The position numbers were made by a program, and so were the translations under genes. Positions 32,059-41,861 of a stretch of 64,000 nucleotides of DNA are shown piece by piece (within the stretch, counting starts at the first letter, position 1; every line of letters starts with the position of its first letter). A model generated the notes under the pieces. The model searched no databases. It worked only from the letters and a program-made list of their open reading frames with translations, and had not been told where the DNA came from. Origin of the DNA: Pythium myriotylum (lineage: Eukaryota > Oomycota > Peronosporomycetes > Pythiales > Pythiaceae); contig JALJCQ010000013.1 in assembly GCA_023091665.1 (NCBI GenBank), positions 3,658,001-3,722,000 on the forward strand, read 5' to 3'.

Positions 32059-33705
32059 GGGCAGATCTACCTCAACGGCCACCCGGCCACCGACATGGCC
32101 ATCCGTCGCTGCACAGCATACTGCGAGCAGATGGATGTGCACCTCGACTCGGCCACCATTCGCGAGGCGCTCACATTCAGTGCTGTCCTCCGACAGAGTA
32201 GCTCGATCCCCATGAGTTTGAAGCTCGAATCAGTTGAGGAGTGTCTAGATCTGCTAGATCTGCGTCCGATCGCCGACTTCATCGTTCGCGGATCGACGGT
32301 TGAGCAGCTCAAGCGGCTCACCATCGGTGTGGAGCTCGCTGCACAGCCGAGTGTGCTCTTCCTCGACGAGCCGACGAGTGGCCTTGATGCGCGTGCTGCC
32401 AAAGTGATCATGGACGGCGTGCGCAAGGTCGCTGATTCGGGTCGCACGATCGTCTGCACGATCCACCAGCCTTCGTCCGAGGTCTTCCAGGTCTTCGATA
32501 GATTGCTGTTGCTCAAGCGTGGAGGTGACACCGTGTACTTTGGAGACCTTGGGCACCGCGGACGTGCGATCATTGACTACTTTCAGGCCATCCACGGCGT
32601 TTCGCCGATCCCGTCGGACGACTACAACCCAGCGACGTGGATGCTCGAGGTTATCGGTGCTGGTGTTGCTCAGTCGGCTACAGAGAAGCAGATCAAGCCC
32701 GAATCGATAGCCGACTTCGCCGCCATCTTCCAAATCAGTGTGCAAAAAACGCAACTCGACGCTGACTTGAGTCAGGACGGTATTACGCGACCAGCACCAG
32801 ACGTCGGTCCGGTAGCAATCGACAACAAACGCGCGGCAAGCAACAGCATTCAGGCTCGTATGCTGCCCCAGCGCTCAATGCGAACTTACTGGCGCACTCC
32901 TGACTACATGCTCACTCGTGCGGTTGTCTACGCGATGCTCGCAGTATTCATGGGCTTGGCATTTGCTGGTCGCGATTTCGACACGTACCAAGGCGCAAAT
33001 GCCGGAGTCAGTCTCGTCTACGGCACCACTGCGTTCATTGGCGTTGTCGCATTTGACGGATCACTTCCATTGGCCAGCGAACTTCGAGGCGCTTTCTACC
33101 GCGAGCGTGCATCGGAAACGTACAACGCCGTCTGGTACTTTGTTGCCTCGAGCATTGTTGAAATCCCCTACGTGTTTGCCGTGACTCTAATCTTCTGCAG
33201 CATCGTCTTTCCACTCGCGGGTATGAGCGGGGGCTACCTCTTCCTGCTTTATTGGATCCATTCGTCGTTCCACGTGCTGCTACAAACGTACTTCGGCGAG
33301 CTTCTGGCAATCGCGTTACCAGATGTAACCTCAGCGCTGACAGTCGGTGTCTTCTTCAACACGATCTTTTTCAACGTCATGGGTTTCAACCCGCCCGCGA
33401 GCAAGGTACCGTCCGGATACAAGTGGGTCTACGAGATTGTGCCGACCAAGTTTCCTTTTACAATTGTGACTGCACTCTTCTTCGGTCAGTGCGACAGTGC
33501 TGGGGATCTCGGGTGCAAGCGGCTGCGCGGCGAGTTACCGCCTGAGTTTTCACCTGGTACAACGCTCAGGGAGTACGTGAAAGTTGAGTTCCTGGCCGAC
33601 ATGGACGACATCTACTTCAACTTCTTGCTTGTTGTCGTGTACATCGTCGTCATCCGCGTTCTGACGCTCCTAGCGATGCGCTTTATCAATCACCAACGCA
33701 AATAG
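30877..33705 (+). pseudogene. Third PDR transporter, duplicated middle piece and complete C-terminal half
   Basis: Repeats the first membrane domain (to NPMSWC at 31,736, with the same deletion) and then carries the whole second half in one frame from about 31,740: GSSGAGKTTLMD, LKRLTIGVEL, FLDEPTSGLDARAA and a membrane domain ending NHQRK at 33,705. NBD2 is nearly identical to the other copies, but after LEVIGAG (about 32,660) the sequence diverges clearly (AQSATEKQIKPES, MLAVFMGLAFAG). A half-size product starting near the linker could be made, but no promoter for it is apparent. Confidence 0.9.
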
Positions 33706-33772
33706 ACGCTAATCACCAATAAAGTACTTACTTTCTACGGATCTGGACATTTCGTGTTGAATGACAAGAACC

Positions 33773-36409
33773 AATTCCAATTCAGTTGAGGTCTATTGGT
33801 TTGCTTATCTAGAAACCTATAGCCGGCTGTCGCCATGATTAGGTGAGTCCTTCTCTCCAGTAGGCAAGGTCTCCAGGGAGGAGGGCTGCAATATGCTGGT
33901 GTCGCTCATGACCCGCCGGGTGATGCGTCTGACTGCTGGTGGTGGTGTCCATGGCGAGGTTGGCTGCTGCGTCGGCCATTTTATTGGCCGCTCGAGGGTG
34001 ATGAATCCAGTTGCGGACTCCGAGGGAGTCGGCTAGTCGGCGCGCCTGGGCGTACTTGACTTGGAGTGTGACGTTGAGAGGAGGCGTGTACGTTCGCATT
34101 TGGCGGATGATGAGCATGCTATCGCCAATAACCGAGCGAGGCAACCAGTTGTTCACCGTTGCGACGGTGAGGCCGGTGACGAGGCCGTTGTATTCAGCCT
34201 GATTGTTAGTTGTGGTGGGGTCTCCATAGGCCATGGCCGCGGAAAAAATGACCTCGGCGTGGGCGTTGTCGGACGTGACCCGAACCACGACCGCTCCAGC
34301 CCCTCCCGGCCCGGGATTACCACGAGAGCCTCCGTCGAAGAAGAGGAGGTAGTGCGTAGCCGAACTAATGCGGGGAATCTCGAACCATGGGAGAGTAAGG
34401 CGAGGTTCCTTCAGCAGCTGGATGGCGATAGCCGTATGTGGGGTGGCCGCGCTCATGCTTGTTCTTTTCCATCGCAGATCGCGCAGCGAAGAGGCCAACG
34501 CGGTTTGCAAAACTGCCGAGGCCTGTGTTGAGGACCAAATGTCCTCGGCGTTCTCAGGGGCGGTGCGCCACCTCCAGATGGTGTGGAGCACGACGAGGGA
34601 GTGTTGTCTCCACGCGGCGTTGACCGCAGCATGCGTGGCAATCGTAGCTTCGACCGTGGGCTGAGGGAGGCGCGTTATGCTCGGATGAGTCCATAGCAGG
34701 TCTGTCATCGCTGGTAAGCACAGGGAGAAGAACGCCGACTTTGCTTCCTGGGGGTCTGGAGCTTCGTCTGTGGACCACAGATGACTCCAGTGTTGGAGCA
34801 TGTGGGACCAGAGCTGCTGCGCGTTTGGGCATGACCAAAATACGTGTACACTGGCACCGCCGCTGGAGCCGAGGTCGGGACAGTGTGGGCAGCCCACCTG
34901 TAGGTGGACCCGATCCCATTTGCTGAGACGGTCACCCTTGAGTCGAAAAAGTAGCGTGCGCTGAGAGTCAATGATACCAGGCAGATGAGCGATCTCCGTC
35001 CACCGAAGTAGGTCGAGAGCGCCGGCGATGTCCGGATCTTGTTGTCGCAATCGCAGTTGTCTTCCTGCCTGCTCTGCGTGGGCTTGCGCGCTTGTCTTCC
35101 GGAGGAGAAAGGCTTTGGCGGCTTGCGCAGTAGGGGCACTGTCGGTAGCCCATAGCCGGAGTGGCGCGTCCAACCACGGGTGGCTGTCGAAGCTGACTGT
35201 GACGTCATGGAGAAACCTCTGTGCCAATCGGGTGGCTTCCTTTGTCGAGGCGACTTCTCCTACAGGCACTTGTACGTCCGCCACAGGGCTCCACCTGAGT
35301 ATGTATCGCTCGCGAGCAGGCGAAAGTGTCCATATGTCTAGACTGGGTGGCCGTAAGATAATGTCTTCTGGTTGCGCCGGAAGAATTAGTATTCCTGGGT
35401 AGTTGTAGACCAGCTCGTCGCACAGCCGGCGAAAACCTCTTGCTAGTTTGTCTGGGAGAGGGAAACACCCTGTCAGAGCTTTGAACCTTAGTTGGTTCTC
35501 TCCCATCCACTCCACTTCCATGAGATCTCGGAAGCGATGTGCTGGCGTAGCAAAGTTGTGGAAATCGGCGTTGGAATGAGGTAACCCCGTCACCCCAAGC
35601 AGCAACTCGTCCTCGCCTGGGACCGCACTGAGCAGCGCGTGAACGTCAAGGCGCCCGTGTAGTTCTTCTTGTAGGCGGCTCAAGGGACTCAAAAGCCCGG
35701 TAACCCCAGTATAGTCCACGTGCAGCCATCCTTGGCTCCAGGAGTGCGTAGGCGGCGTCATCTTCAACAGGGAGGTTCGCGTCTGCAAGTACAGCTCCAC
35801 CTCGGCAGCCGGCCGCGGTTGGACCAGCAAGGCCCGTCTCAGGTGTACTCCGGTAGCGCCGAGGCTTTTCTGGATGGTCGGTACGGCTCGGGTCTTCCGT
35901 CCTGGCCCGTTGTGAATGGCTTCAGCACCGTGAGCCCGCAAGAGGATTGCACCGATCTGACTGCGGAAGCCTGCGCAAGGCTGGACCCATCTCTCGACTG
36001 TGCTGAGGCTGAGGCAATGCAATTCATGTTTGATGTTGACCGCATTGAGGCCACCTTCTTTCAGTGGCTGCTGGGCTACGTGCTTGGCCATCCATGCCCG
36101 TGCCCTCCGCGTTCCGTCGTAGGCTAGGGAGGCGGACCATGTGAAAGAGTCGACGAGTTTCTGCCAGCGGTCCACAATGGCCGCGCTCGGCCAATAGTGA
36201 CGCGCTGTGTACAAGAACTGGGGGAGGAGTACTGCACGCAGCAATTTCACGCGTTGTCGCACGTTGGTGGTCTTTAACTCCGCGATGAAAAGTCGGGTGC
36301 GCGTTTTCTGGAGCACCAAGTGCCAAATAGCTGCCAAGGAAGGCGAGCTGGCCACTTGGCCACCGAGTAGCCGCGTCAGCGCCGCGGTGGCAGCGACGGT
36401 GAAGCCGCG
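33773..36409 (-). mobile_element. 5'-truncated LINE with RNase H domain
   Basis: Flanked by a 14-bp target duplication GAATGACAAGAACC (33,759-33,772 and 36,410-36,423). It was inserted 54 bp downstream of the third transporter's stop codon. It is transcribed on the minus strand and truncated within ORF2. The 3' UTR word (TATAGGTTTCTAGA on the minus strand) is shared with the fragment at 49,812-50,409, so both belong to one family. Confidence 0.93.
33839..36409 (-). CDS. LINE ORF2 C-terminal part: RT end, zinc motif, RNase H (truncated)
   Basis: An open frame of about 856 residues without a natural start: the apparent ATG at 36,427 lies in the flanking target DNA. It begins with the post-RT region of LINEs (VLLPQFLYTARHYWPSAA, QPLKEGGLNAVNI), followed by a long connecting segment and a zf-RVT-like Cys/His patch (CPHCPDLG ... 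HVFWSCPNAQQLW). The C-terminal RNase H has its acidic residues visible in FFDGGSRGNPGPGG, NNQAEYNGLV, IGDSMLIIRQM and KMADAAANLAMD. There is no RT catalytic core, so it is dead for retrotransposition but uninterrupted, which suggests a recent insertion. Confidence 0.9.
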   Translation of the reverse strand, partial: RGFTVAATAALTRLLGGQVASSPSLAAIWHLVLQKTRTRLFIAELKTTNVRQRVKLLRAVLLPQFLYTARHYWPSAAIVDRWQKLVDSFTWSASLAYDGTRRARAWMAKHVAQQPLKEGGLNAVNIKHELHCLSLSTVERWVQPCAGFRSQIGAILLRAHGAEAIHNGPGRKTRAVPTIQKSLGATGVHLRRALLVQPRPAAEVELYLQTRTSLLKMTPPTHSWSQGWLHVDYTGVTGLLSPLSRLQEELHGRLDVHALLSAVPGEDELLLGVTGLPHSNADFHNFATPAHRFRDLMEVEWMGENQLRFKALTGCFPLPDKLARGFRRLCDELVYNYPGILILPAQPEDIILRPPSLDIWTLSPARERYILRWSPVADVQVPVGEVASTKEATRLAQRFLHDVTVSFDSHPWLDAPLRLWATDSAPTAQAAKAFLLRKTSAQAHAEQAGRQLRLRQQDPDIAGALDLLRWTEIAHLPGIIDSQRTLLFRLKGDRLSKWDRVHLQVGCPHCPDLGSSGGASVHVFWSCPNAQQLWSHMLQHWSHLWSTDEAPDPQEAKSAFFSLCLPAMTDLLWTHPSITRLPQPTVEATIATHAAVNAAWRQHSLVVLHTIWRWRTAPENAEDIWSSTQASAVLQTALASSLRDLRWKRTSMSAATPHTAIAIQLLKEPRLTLPWFEIPRISSATHYLLFFDGGSRGNPGPGGAGAVVVRVTSDNAHAEVIFSAAMAYGDPTTTNNQAEYNGLVTGLTVATVNNWLPRSVIGDSMLIIRQMRTYTPPLNVTLQVKYAQARRLADSLGVRNWIHHPRAANKMADAAANLAMDTTTSSQTHHPAGHERHQHIAALLPGDLAYWREGLT

Positions 36410-36937
36410 AATGACAAGAACCGACACGGGTTACGCGCTGCTGTCATTGAATGGGAATCACCCAATTCCCAGAATGATTTCTGTGGGCTTCTGCATTTGA
36501 AGTTCATTTGACTAGGCTCTCGTTCAGAAGTTTTGTAACACCAGCAACTCGAGGGAAGTGCGATGATGTGGACTCTCACCCTGTAAAAATCCCAGTCGAC
36601 GACCAACACCCGCTCAAGATCTGTGGATGTAAAAGAGCAAGTGGCCCGTTCCTCTTCCTCGTTGAAGGCTCTCGCCGTGGCCAATTTCTCGGTGGCATTG
36701 GTTGGTGCGCTGCGAGCAGCGGCCATTCGTCGTAGCTACTCGTACATACGCCACCAAAGTCTTCGTGTGGGACTTCACACCTCTCATTCGCTTGGCCAAT
36801 CTTTGCTCGAGGTTGTCGTCGGTGACAGCGGCCCCAACTTGGGGACGTGTACTGTAGTCGATCAGGCTTAGGGGCCACCTAGCCGCCCTGTAGCTGTGGT
36901 CTATTCGCAGGCTACAAAGTGGATGATGATAAAGTCT

Positions 36938-37002
36938 ATTGAGTTCAAGTGCTCGCAGGTTCTCTGCTTAGAGCAGAGAACCTGCGAGCACTTGAACTCA
37001 AT
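36938..37002. repeat. Perfect hairpin, 31-bp arms, 3-nt loop
   Basis: Bases 36,938-36,968 are the exact reverse complement of 36,972-37,002 with TAG between them. No coding or terminator role is evident. Confidence 0.92.
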
Positions 37003-37012
37003 TGACTGGCCG

Positions 37013-37063
37013 TCTGGTCGTACACATAAGGAGAGCACTGCTCGCCCTATGTGTACGACCAGA
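37013..37063. repeat. Near-perfect palindrome, 16-bp perfect outer arms
   Basis: TCTGGTCGTACACATA at 37,013-37,028 pairs with 37,048-37,063, and the 19 bases between them are almost self-complementary. It follows the previous hairpin after 10 bases. Confidence 0.88.
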
Positions 37064-37980
37064 TGGATCATGCCACGTCCTATCCGGCACAAATGGAATT
37101 GCACCCCAGTCGGAAGACAGCGCCAACCTGCCAACTCTGTGCCCTACGGATGTGCGAATTCATGGAACTGCTCCAGTGGTAAAACCCGTCACTGACGAGG
37201 CCACCGGACTCAACGGTCAAACTTCCCGTGAATTACCGACCTTTTCAGTGGCGGCATCACCCTGTGGAGAACAGTCTACAATTGTTGGCGGGAAACACAA
37301 CTGAACGCATGGAGCCAGCCAGCCGCAGTCTCAGCTTACCAGCTGCAGTATTTGCTTCAGCCAGAGGAGTAAACAAAGATGACAAACCCGTTGACATCGG
37401 TGTCGTGAAGACCACACACTTGACTCAACTCTTTCGCTGGTAAACAATCAGGTCGCGTGAATAACTACACCCAATCAGTAGCAGGCTAACGCGTGATGCT
37501 CATGTACTAACGCTATAGTACTGTACAGTGTATCGAGCTGAAGAAATCCTGTCGATTTCCTGTTGATCGAAGTCAGTTTCGACTAGAAACATTTGGTGAT
37601 GACGATTTGGCGAAAGTGAGTCTGGAGGACAAAATATGAGTCCACCGGACTGTTATTTCGTCCACTGAGTTGAACATAATTTGGTGCCCACATGTTCCTC
37701 AGGAGCGCACGATAGACGAGAGCCATAAGCTCGTGATGGATGTTCCAAGCGGCTGTCGAAATCCAACGTCCATAATGGCTGCGGCATGGTCGCTCCACCA
37801 AAGTTATCCACGAGCATCGTACTGTACGAGAGATTAACGACCCACCTGTAAGGTAGCAGGATTGCGCCTACTGGATGGGCCTCTTGGCTCATGGCGTGTC
37901 CTCCAGCGCCTCTCGAAAAGCAACCGTTCACTCACTCTTCAATCTGCGGGCTCGGCCAAGAACCAACTACCCAAGGCGCA

Positions 37981-39915
37981 ATGGTCCGGATTTCGTTGCT
38001 CGTGGTCGTTGCGAGCTACACCTTTAGTATGGTCGAAGCACAAAACGCAGCTGTGCATGCGGCAAACATCCCCGTGGCGGAGTCCCGTGAGGCGACTTCA
38101 ACTGCCGCAAAGCCCACTCCAGCCCCAGCCAAGCCTGTCCCAGCTCCGGCCAAGCCTGTCCCAGCCCCGGCCAAGCCCGCCTCAGTCCCCGCAAAGCCTG
38201 CACAAGCCCCCGTCAAGCCACCAGTTGCACCAGCAACCCCCGGTTCACCATCGTCCAAGCCCCCAGTCAGTCCAGTGACACCAGTCAAACCTGCAGGTGC
38301 GGCTTCAAGTACAACCGTGACACCTGCGCCGTCAACCAAAGCTGGTGCCAATCTCTCGGCTGAGAAGACCTGGGTCACGTACCAGATCCAGACGAGCGAT
38401 GAGAAAGCCTGCTGGCGCCGAGCCGCTTTCCCCAAGGCGAAGCAGTGTCCAGCTGGATTCGTATATGATGAAAAGGTTGTCTGCTGGGCAGAATGCCCAA
38501 TCGAGTTCCCTGTGCAGTGTGGCATGGAGTGCATCCGCCAGAACAAGGACTGCACACTCCATGCAGCGAAGCACGTCACAGATGTTGCCGCTGCTGCAGT
38601 CAAGGCCGCTACACATGGCATATTCGGAACCCTCACGACTGCTGCCAAGGGTGTCACCCGTGGAGTGAACTGCGCCCGCCAGATCTTTGATGTCGGCAGC
38701 CGTATCTACCAAGCCTTGGACGACTTGAGCACAACGAAGCAGCTCACGACGCGTGAGCAACTGGCTAAAGCCGTAGAGCAGAGCGACTTGGTCCTGTATG
38801 ATTTGCCGCTTGCCATCGCGAGTTGCCTTGGTCAGGAGGCATCTCAGGCATTCAACCTCACTGGAACCGTCGTGAAGTCAGCGAAGCCTGTCCTCCTCGC
38901 GATTATTGAACAGAAGGTGACGAAGCAAGACCTTAAGAACTATCTCAAGTACCTTGACTGGTTCAAGAAGTTCACGAGCAAGACCGCAGAAACCCCGGCG
39001 CCGAATGCCGCTGTTGTGGAAGCTCCGCCGCTTCCGCCGTTGACACAAAAAGATGTCGCTGATCTATCGAAGACGGGCAATACGTGTGGTACAACATTGA
39101 AAAAGTACCTCAAGTCGGTGGAGATCTATGTCCATGAAATCATGAAGAGTCAGCCGAAAATTGACATCGAGTACCTCCAGTACGTCGTCCTGAACTCGGA
39201 CATCGTCACAAAAGACCTGCCAACGGCAGCGCAGTCTTGCACACCAGACAACTCCCCTGCAAACCTTGAAACTGAAGACAAGATCATTACTGCTGTCCAG
39301 TTAATTGTCGATCAGATTCTCAACTCGGCATTCGGCCCCAAAGGCACTCTCGCCACTATCAAGACATACAAGTTGACAATCGCGCGAATGGTTTTGTCTG
39401 GTCTCGAGGCCCTTGCTCCAGTTGGCATTGCAGGATTGATCAGTACCCTTGTACAGCCCATTTGTGGTCCAACTAAGTACCGTGCTGCGATTGCGGATGG
39501 TCCAGCTGACAAGGCACTTGGCCTCCAGGTCGTTCAAAAAGCCTTCGCAGGTTCAGTTGGAACCTGGAAGGCTGTTGGTGATGGAAAACTCAAGATCGCC
39601 TTCAAGAGCACGGACAAGTACGATGTCACCGTGAATGTCTACTCCGGTGGTACGAAGGTCGCAAAGGTTCAGGTCCCGATAGGCGCGACGGTGAACTGGA
39701 ACCAGCCGCTGTCTGCTTTGAAGGGTAAAACACTGTACCTCGATCGCACTCGCCCAGGTCTATTCCATCTTCCTGGTACTGGTGGTGGGTCCTTGCTTGT
39801 TTGGGTGCCGGACACATCGAATGGTGAGTTGACGTTGACTGTACCAATCAACAAAACCAAATTCTTTGACAAGGAAGCCAAGGCGGCCCCGGCCCCGCCA
39901 GTGACCCCAAAGTAA
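37981..39915 (+). CDS. Secreted Pro/Ala-rich protein with Cys-rich and helical repeat regions
   Basis: A 644-residue secreted protein of unknown function. I chose the ATG at 37,981 because it opens a clear signal peptide (MVRISLLVVVASYTFSMVEA); the frame is open 30 codons further upstream without signal-like sequence. After the signal come a Lys-Pro-Ala repeat (PAPAKPVPAPAKP type, about residues 40-110), a Cys-rich segment (CWRRAAF, CPAGFVYDEKVVCWAECP, CGMEC, near 135-185), and two related helical repeats each ending in DLPxAxxSC (near 310 and 450). The C-terminal region looks beta-rich (VTVNVYSGGTKVAKVQVP). Oomycetes have secreted proteins with the CPAGF...CWAxCP pattern; I know of no assigned activity. 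The Pro/Ala stretch could span or bind the wall (inference). Confidence 0.85.
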   Translation: MVRISLLVVVASYTFSMVEAQNAAVHAANIPVAESREATSTAAKPTPAPAKPVPAPAKPVPAPAKPASVPAKPAQAPVKPPVAPATPGSPSSKPPVSPVTPVKPAGAASSTTVTPAPSTKAGANLSAEKTWVTYQIQTSDEKACWRRAAFPKAKQCPAGFVYDEKVVCWAECPIEFPVQCGMECIRQNKDCTLHAAKHVTDVAAAAVKAATHGIFGTLTTAAKGVTRGVNCARQIFDVGSRIYQALDDLSTTKQLTTREQLAKAVEQSDLVLYDLPLAIASCLGQEASQAFNLTGTVVKSAKPVLLAIIEQKVTKQDLKNYLKYLDWFKKFTSKTAETPAPNAAVVEAPPLPPLTQKDVADLSKTGNTCGTTLKKYLKSVEIYVHEIMKSQPKIDIEYLQYVVLNSDIVTKDLPTAAQSCTPDNSPANLETEDKIITAVQLIVDQILNSAFGPKGTLATIKTYKLTIARMVLSGLEALAPVGIAGLISTLVQPICGPTKYRAAIADGPADKALGLQVVQKAFAGSVGTWKAVGDGKLKIAFKSTDKYDVTVNVYSGGTKVAKVQVPIGATVNWNQPLSALKGKTLYLDRTRPGLFHLPGTGGGSLLVWVPDTSNGELTLTVPINKTKFFDKEAKAAPAPPVTPK

Positions 39916-41162
39916 ATAGTTCACAAATCAAATTGAACTCGGCATTAAGGTGCCGTACGGGGATCGATGAGTCTGCATGTCTTTATCAACGTGTTAGTAC
40001 ACGTAGTAGATCTCTTGAGTAGCATCTCTCTCAATACTGGAGTCTTGAAACCGCCGAATGAAGAAGGTTCAGCCTCCGTCTTCGAAAACTGTTTGGCCTT
40101 CTTGTCAGTGTTTTTTTTTTATTCTTCGCTGCATTTGGAGTCATTTCGCCGTTAGCATTGAAATGCCGGATTTTGATCTACAGTTTTGTCTCGGTTTGGC
40201 ACTGGATTTGGCAGACAACGGCCTCCACCGGTCGTGCCAAACCCGAACAATAGGGAAGAAATTCACAAAACAAAACTTTCCGGGGAGGATTTTGGGTCGT
40301 GGACGAGGTCGCACTTGCCGGGTCGCCCATGCCCTTTCGCGCATATATACTCAAATCTGCAGCTTTCGCACCACGAGGTGTGTTGCAGCCTGGGCGCAGA
40401 GCTGTTTTATCCTACGAGGATGCTCGTATCCCACACCTTTTTAGCCAGATTCGGTCGGACCGATGTGGCTCGCAAACCTTTTCGCAGTTCTAAAGCTGTA
40501 AATGACACAAAAATTTGACACAACCGGTGGAGATGCCCTCACAGCTTCAGAGCACAACCACTGTATTTCCACGTTCGATTCAAGTAGCCGATGAGGGAGA
40601 AGAAACCAAAATATGATCCATACGAAGCAGTAAATGCAGCGTCAGACATTCTTGTCCACGCCGTACATCTTGTCTACAGTTTCGGCTTTCACGTGTCTTG
40701 TAGAAATGACACCGATCCAAGCCAATCCATTGTGTCGTGGTGTTAATACGATTAATTTGTTTCGCTTCTTCACGACAGGGACAAGAGACAGCTGTTCCCC
40801 GTGCTGATACGCATGAGTGATGGTCAACTTCCATATTTTTAGTGACACCCCGCTTTATGCAACTTGGGTAGAATCGGACGACGTCCGATTCTACCCAAGT
40901 TGCATAAAGCGGGGTGTCACTAAAGTTCGGGGTTACGATCTTCCAGCAAGGCACTTCGCAAACAGCTTTCGCCATGGAAGCCACGGAAAGCAAGCGCGGG
41001 AACGACAGTCAAGGCGACATCGAGCCTAAGCGCGCGAAGGTGCTACGAATGAGTGAATTCAGATAGTTTTTGCGCGTATTGAATGAGGCTGGAACTTGGT
41101 TCGAGTGACACAACAGCGGACAAAGACACGGGGCAGCACATTCCACTGTCTCACACCACCAC
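39916..41162. other. Intergenic with a long perfect hairpin
   Basis: No gene is recognised. ORFs here are short and lack features, and parts of them read through the hairpin at 40,838-40,924. Confidence 0.45.
40838..40924. repeat. Perfect hairpin, 42-bp arms, 3-nt loop
   Basis: Bases 40,838-40,879 are the exact reverse complement of 40,883-40,924, separated by GAC. It is the longest perfect hairpin in the window. Confidence 0.93.
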
Positions 41163-41861
41163 TTAGGAACTCAGATCCGCGAAACCAAACTCTTCGCGGT
41201 TCGTCGCATTGTTGCGCGCAGCAAGCTCTTCTTCTTCTTTCTGCTCCAGAGCAAACGCCTCGGCGTCAATCTCGTTGACGTTGACCGGAGGCTCCTCATC
41301 GTCGATCGAGCGAGCCTTACCGCCTCCGCCACCCAAAGGAACACAGTTCTTGTAAGACTGCCAGCGAGAGCCACTCGCCTGTAGGCCGAGCCAGTAGAAG
41401 CGCAACAGACACGAGCCCTTGCACAGCGAATAGTCAACCTTCACACTTTCCGGGGTGTTGAGGTTCGCCATGCAGTCGTCGTTGTGGAACGCGAGCGAAT
41501 CGCCGAGCCAGACTTCGCATGGGCCAGGGTGGCCAAGCGCACGTGTGAACTTAACGAGACCGTCGCTCGGGATCGGCTTGGGCTTGGCATTTGGCAGCGA
41601 GTTCCCGCAGTCGGGACCTTTGTCTTCTAGGAATGCACGGAGGTTCTTGAAGCCTTTCTCTTTTGCAGCGGCCGCATACTGGGCACCGGTCTTAAACGTT
41701 CCCTTCCATGGCGGAGGGAACTCGGCAGCCCACTCGGACGGGTACTTGGTGCCTTTCTTGAACTCGGCCTGAGGCTGCTTGACGATCGTGTGTGCGTCTG
41801 CGTGGGAGACGAGCAACGAGATGCCGGCGGCAGAGGCGGCGACGACGGTGAGAGTCTTCAT
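41163..41861 (-). CDS. AA17-like lytic polysaccharide monooxygenase 1 (intronless)
   Basis: A 232-residue secreted copper-enzyme candidate. A signal peptide (MKTLTVVAASAAGISLLVSH) ends at ADA, so cleavage leaves His at position 1 of the mature protein (HTIVKQPQAEF), as required for the LPMO histidine brace. Candidates for the second ligand are His in GHPGPCE and His in FHNDDC; the Tyr in RFYWLGLQ is a likely axial residue. Six Cys are shared by the whole cluster (PDCG, GPCE, NDDC, CKGSC, YKNCVP). The C-terminal ~60 residues are acidic and low-complexity. The similarity to the oomycete AA17 (pectin-oxidising) family is from memory of its pattern. The ATG at 41,861 was chosen for the signal peptide; the frame is open further upstream. 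Confidence 0.82.
   Translation of the reverse strand: MKTLTVVAASAAGISLLVSHADAHTIVKQPQAEFKKGTKYPSEWAAEFPPPWKGTFKTGAQYAAAAKEKGFKNLRAFLEDKGPDCGNSLPNAKPKPIPSDGLVKFTRALGHPGPCEVWLGDSLAFHNDDCMANLNTPESVKVDYSLCKGSCLLRFYWLGLQASGSRWQSYKNCVPLGGGGGKARSIDDEEPPVNVNEIDAEAFALEQKEEEELAARNNATNREEFGFADLSS

Larger units (their letters stand above)
36424..37980. other. Intergenic with two hairpin repeats, no gene recognised
   Basis: Only short ORFs. Two inverted repeats are described separately. The last 100 bp form the 5' flank of the secreted-protein gene. Confidence 0.45.

Noticed and set aside
37002..37304. A plus-strand ORF with CGEQSTIVGG, resembling a trypsin activation site
   Set aside because: No His/Asp/Ser triad follows and the frame stops at once; chance match.
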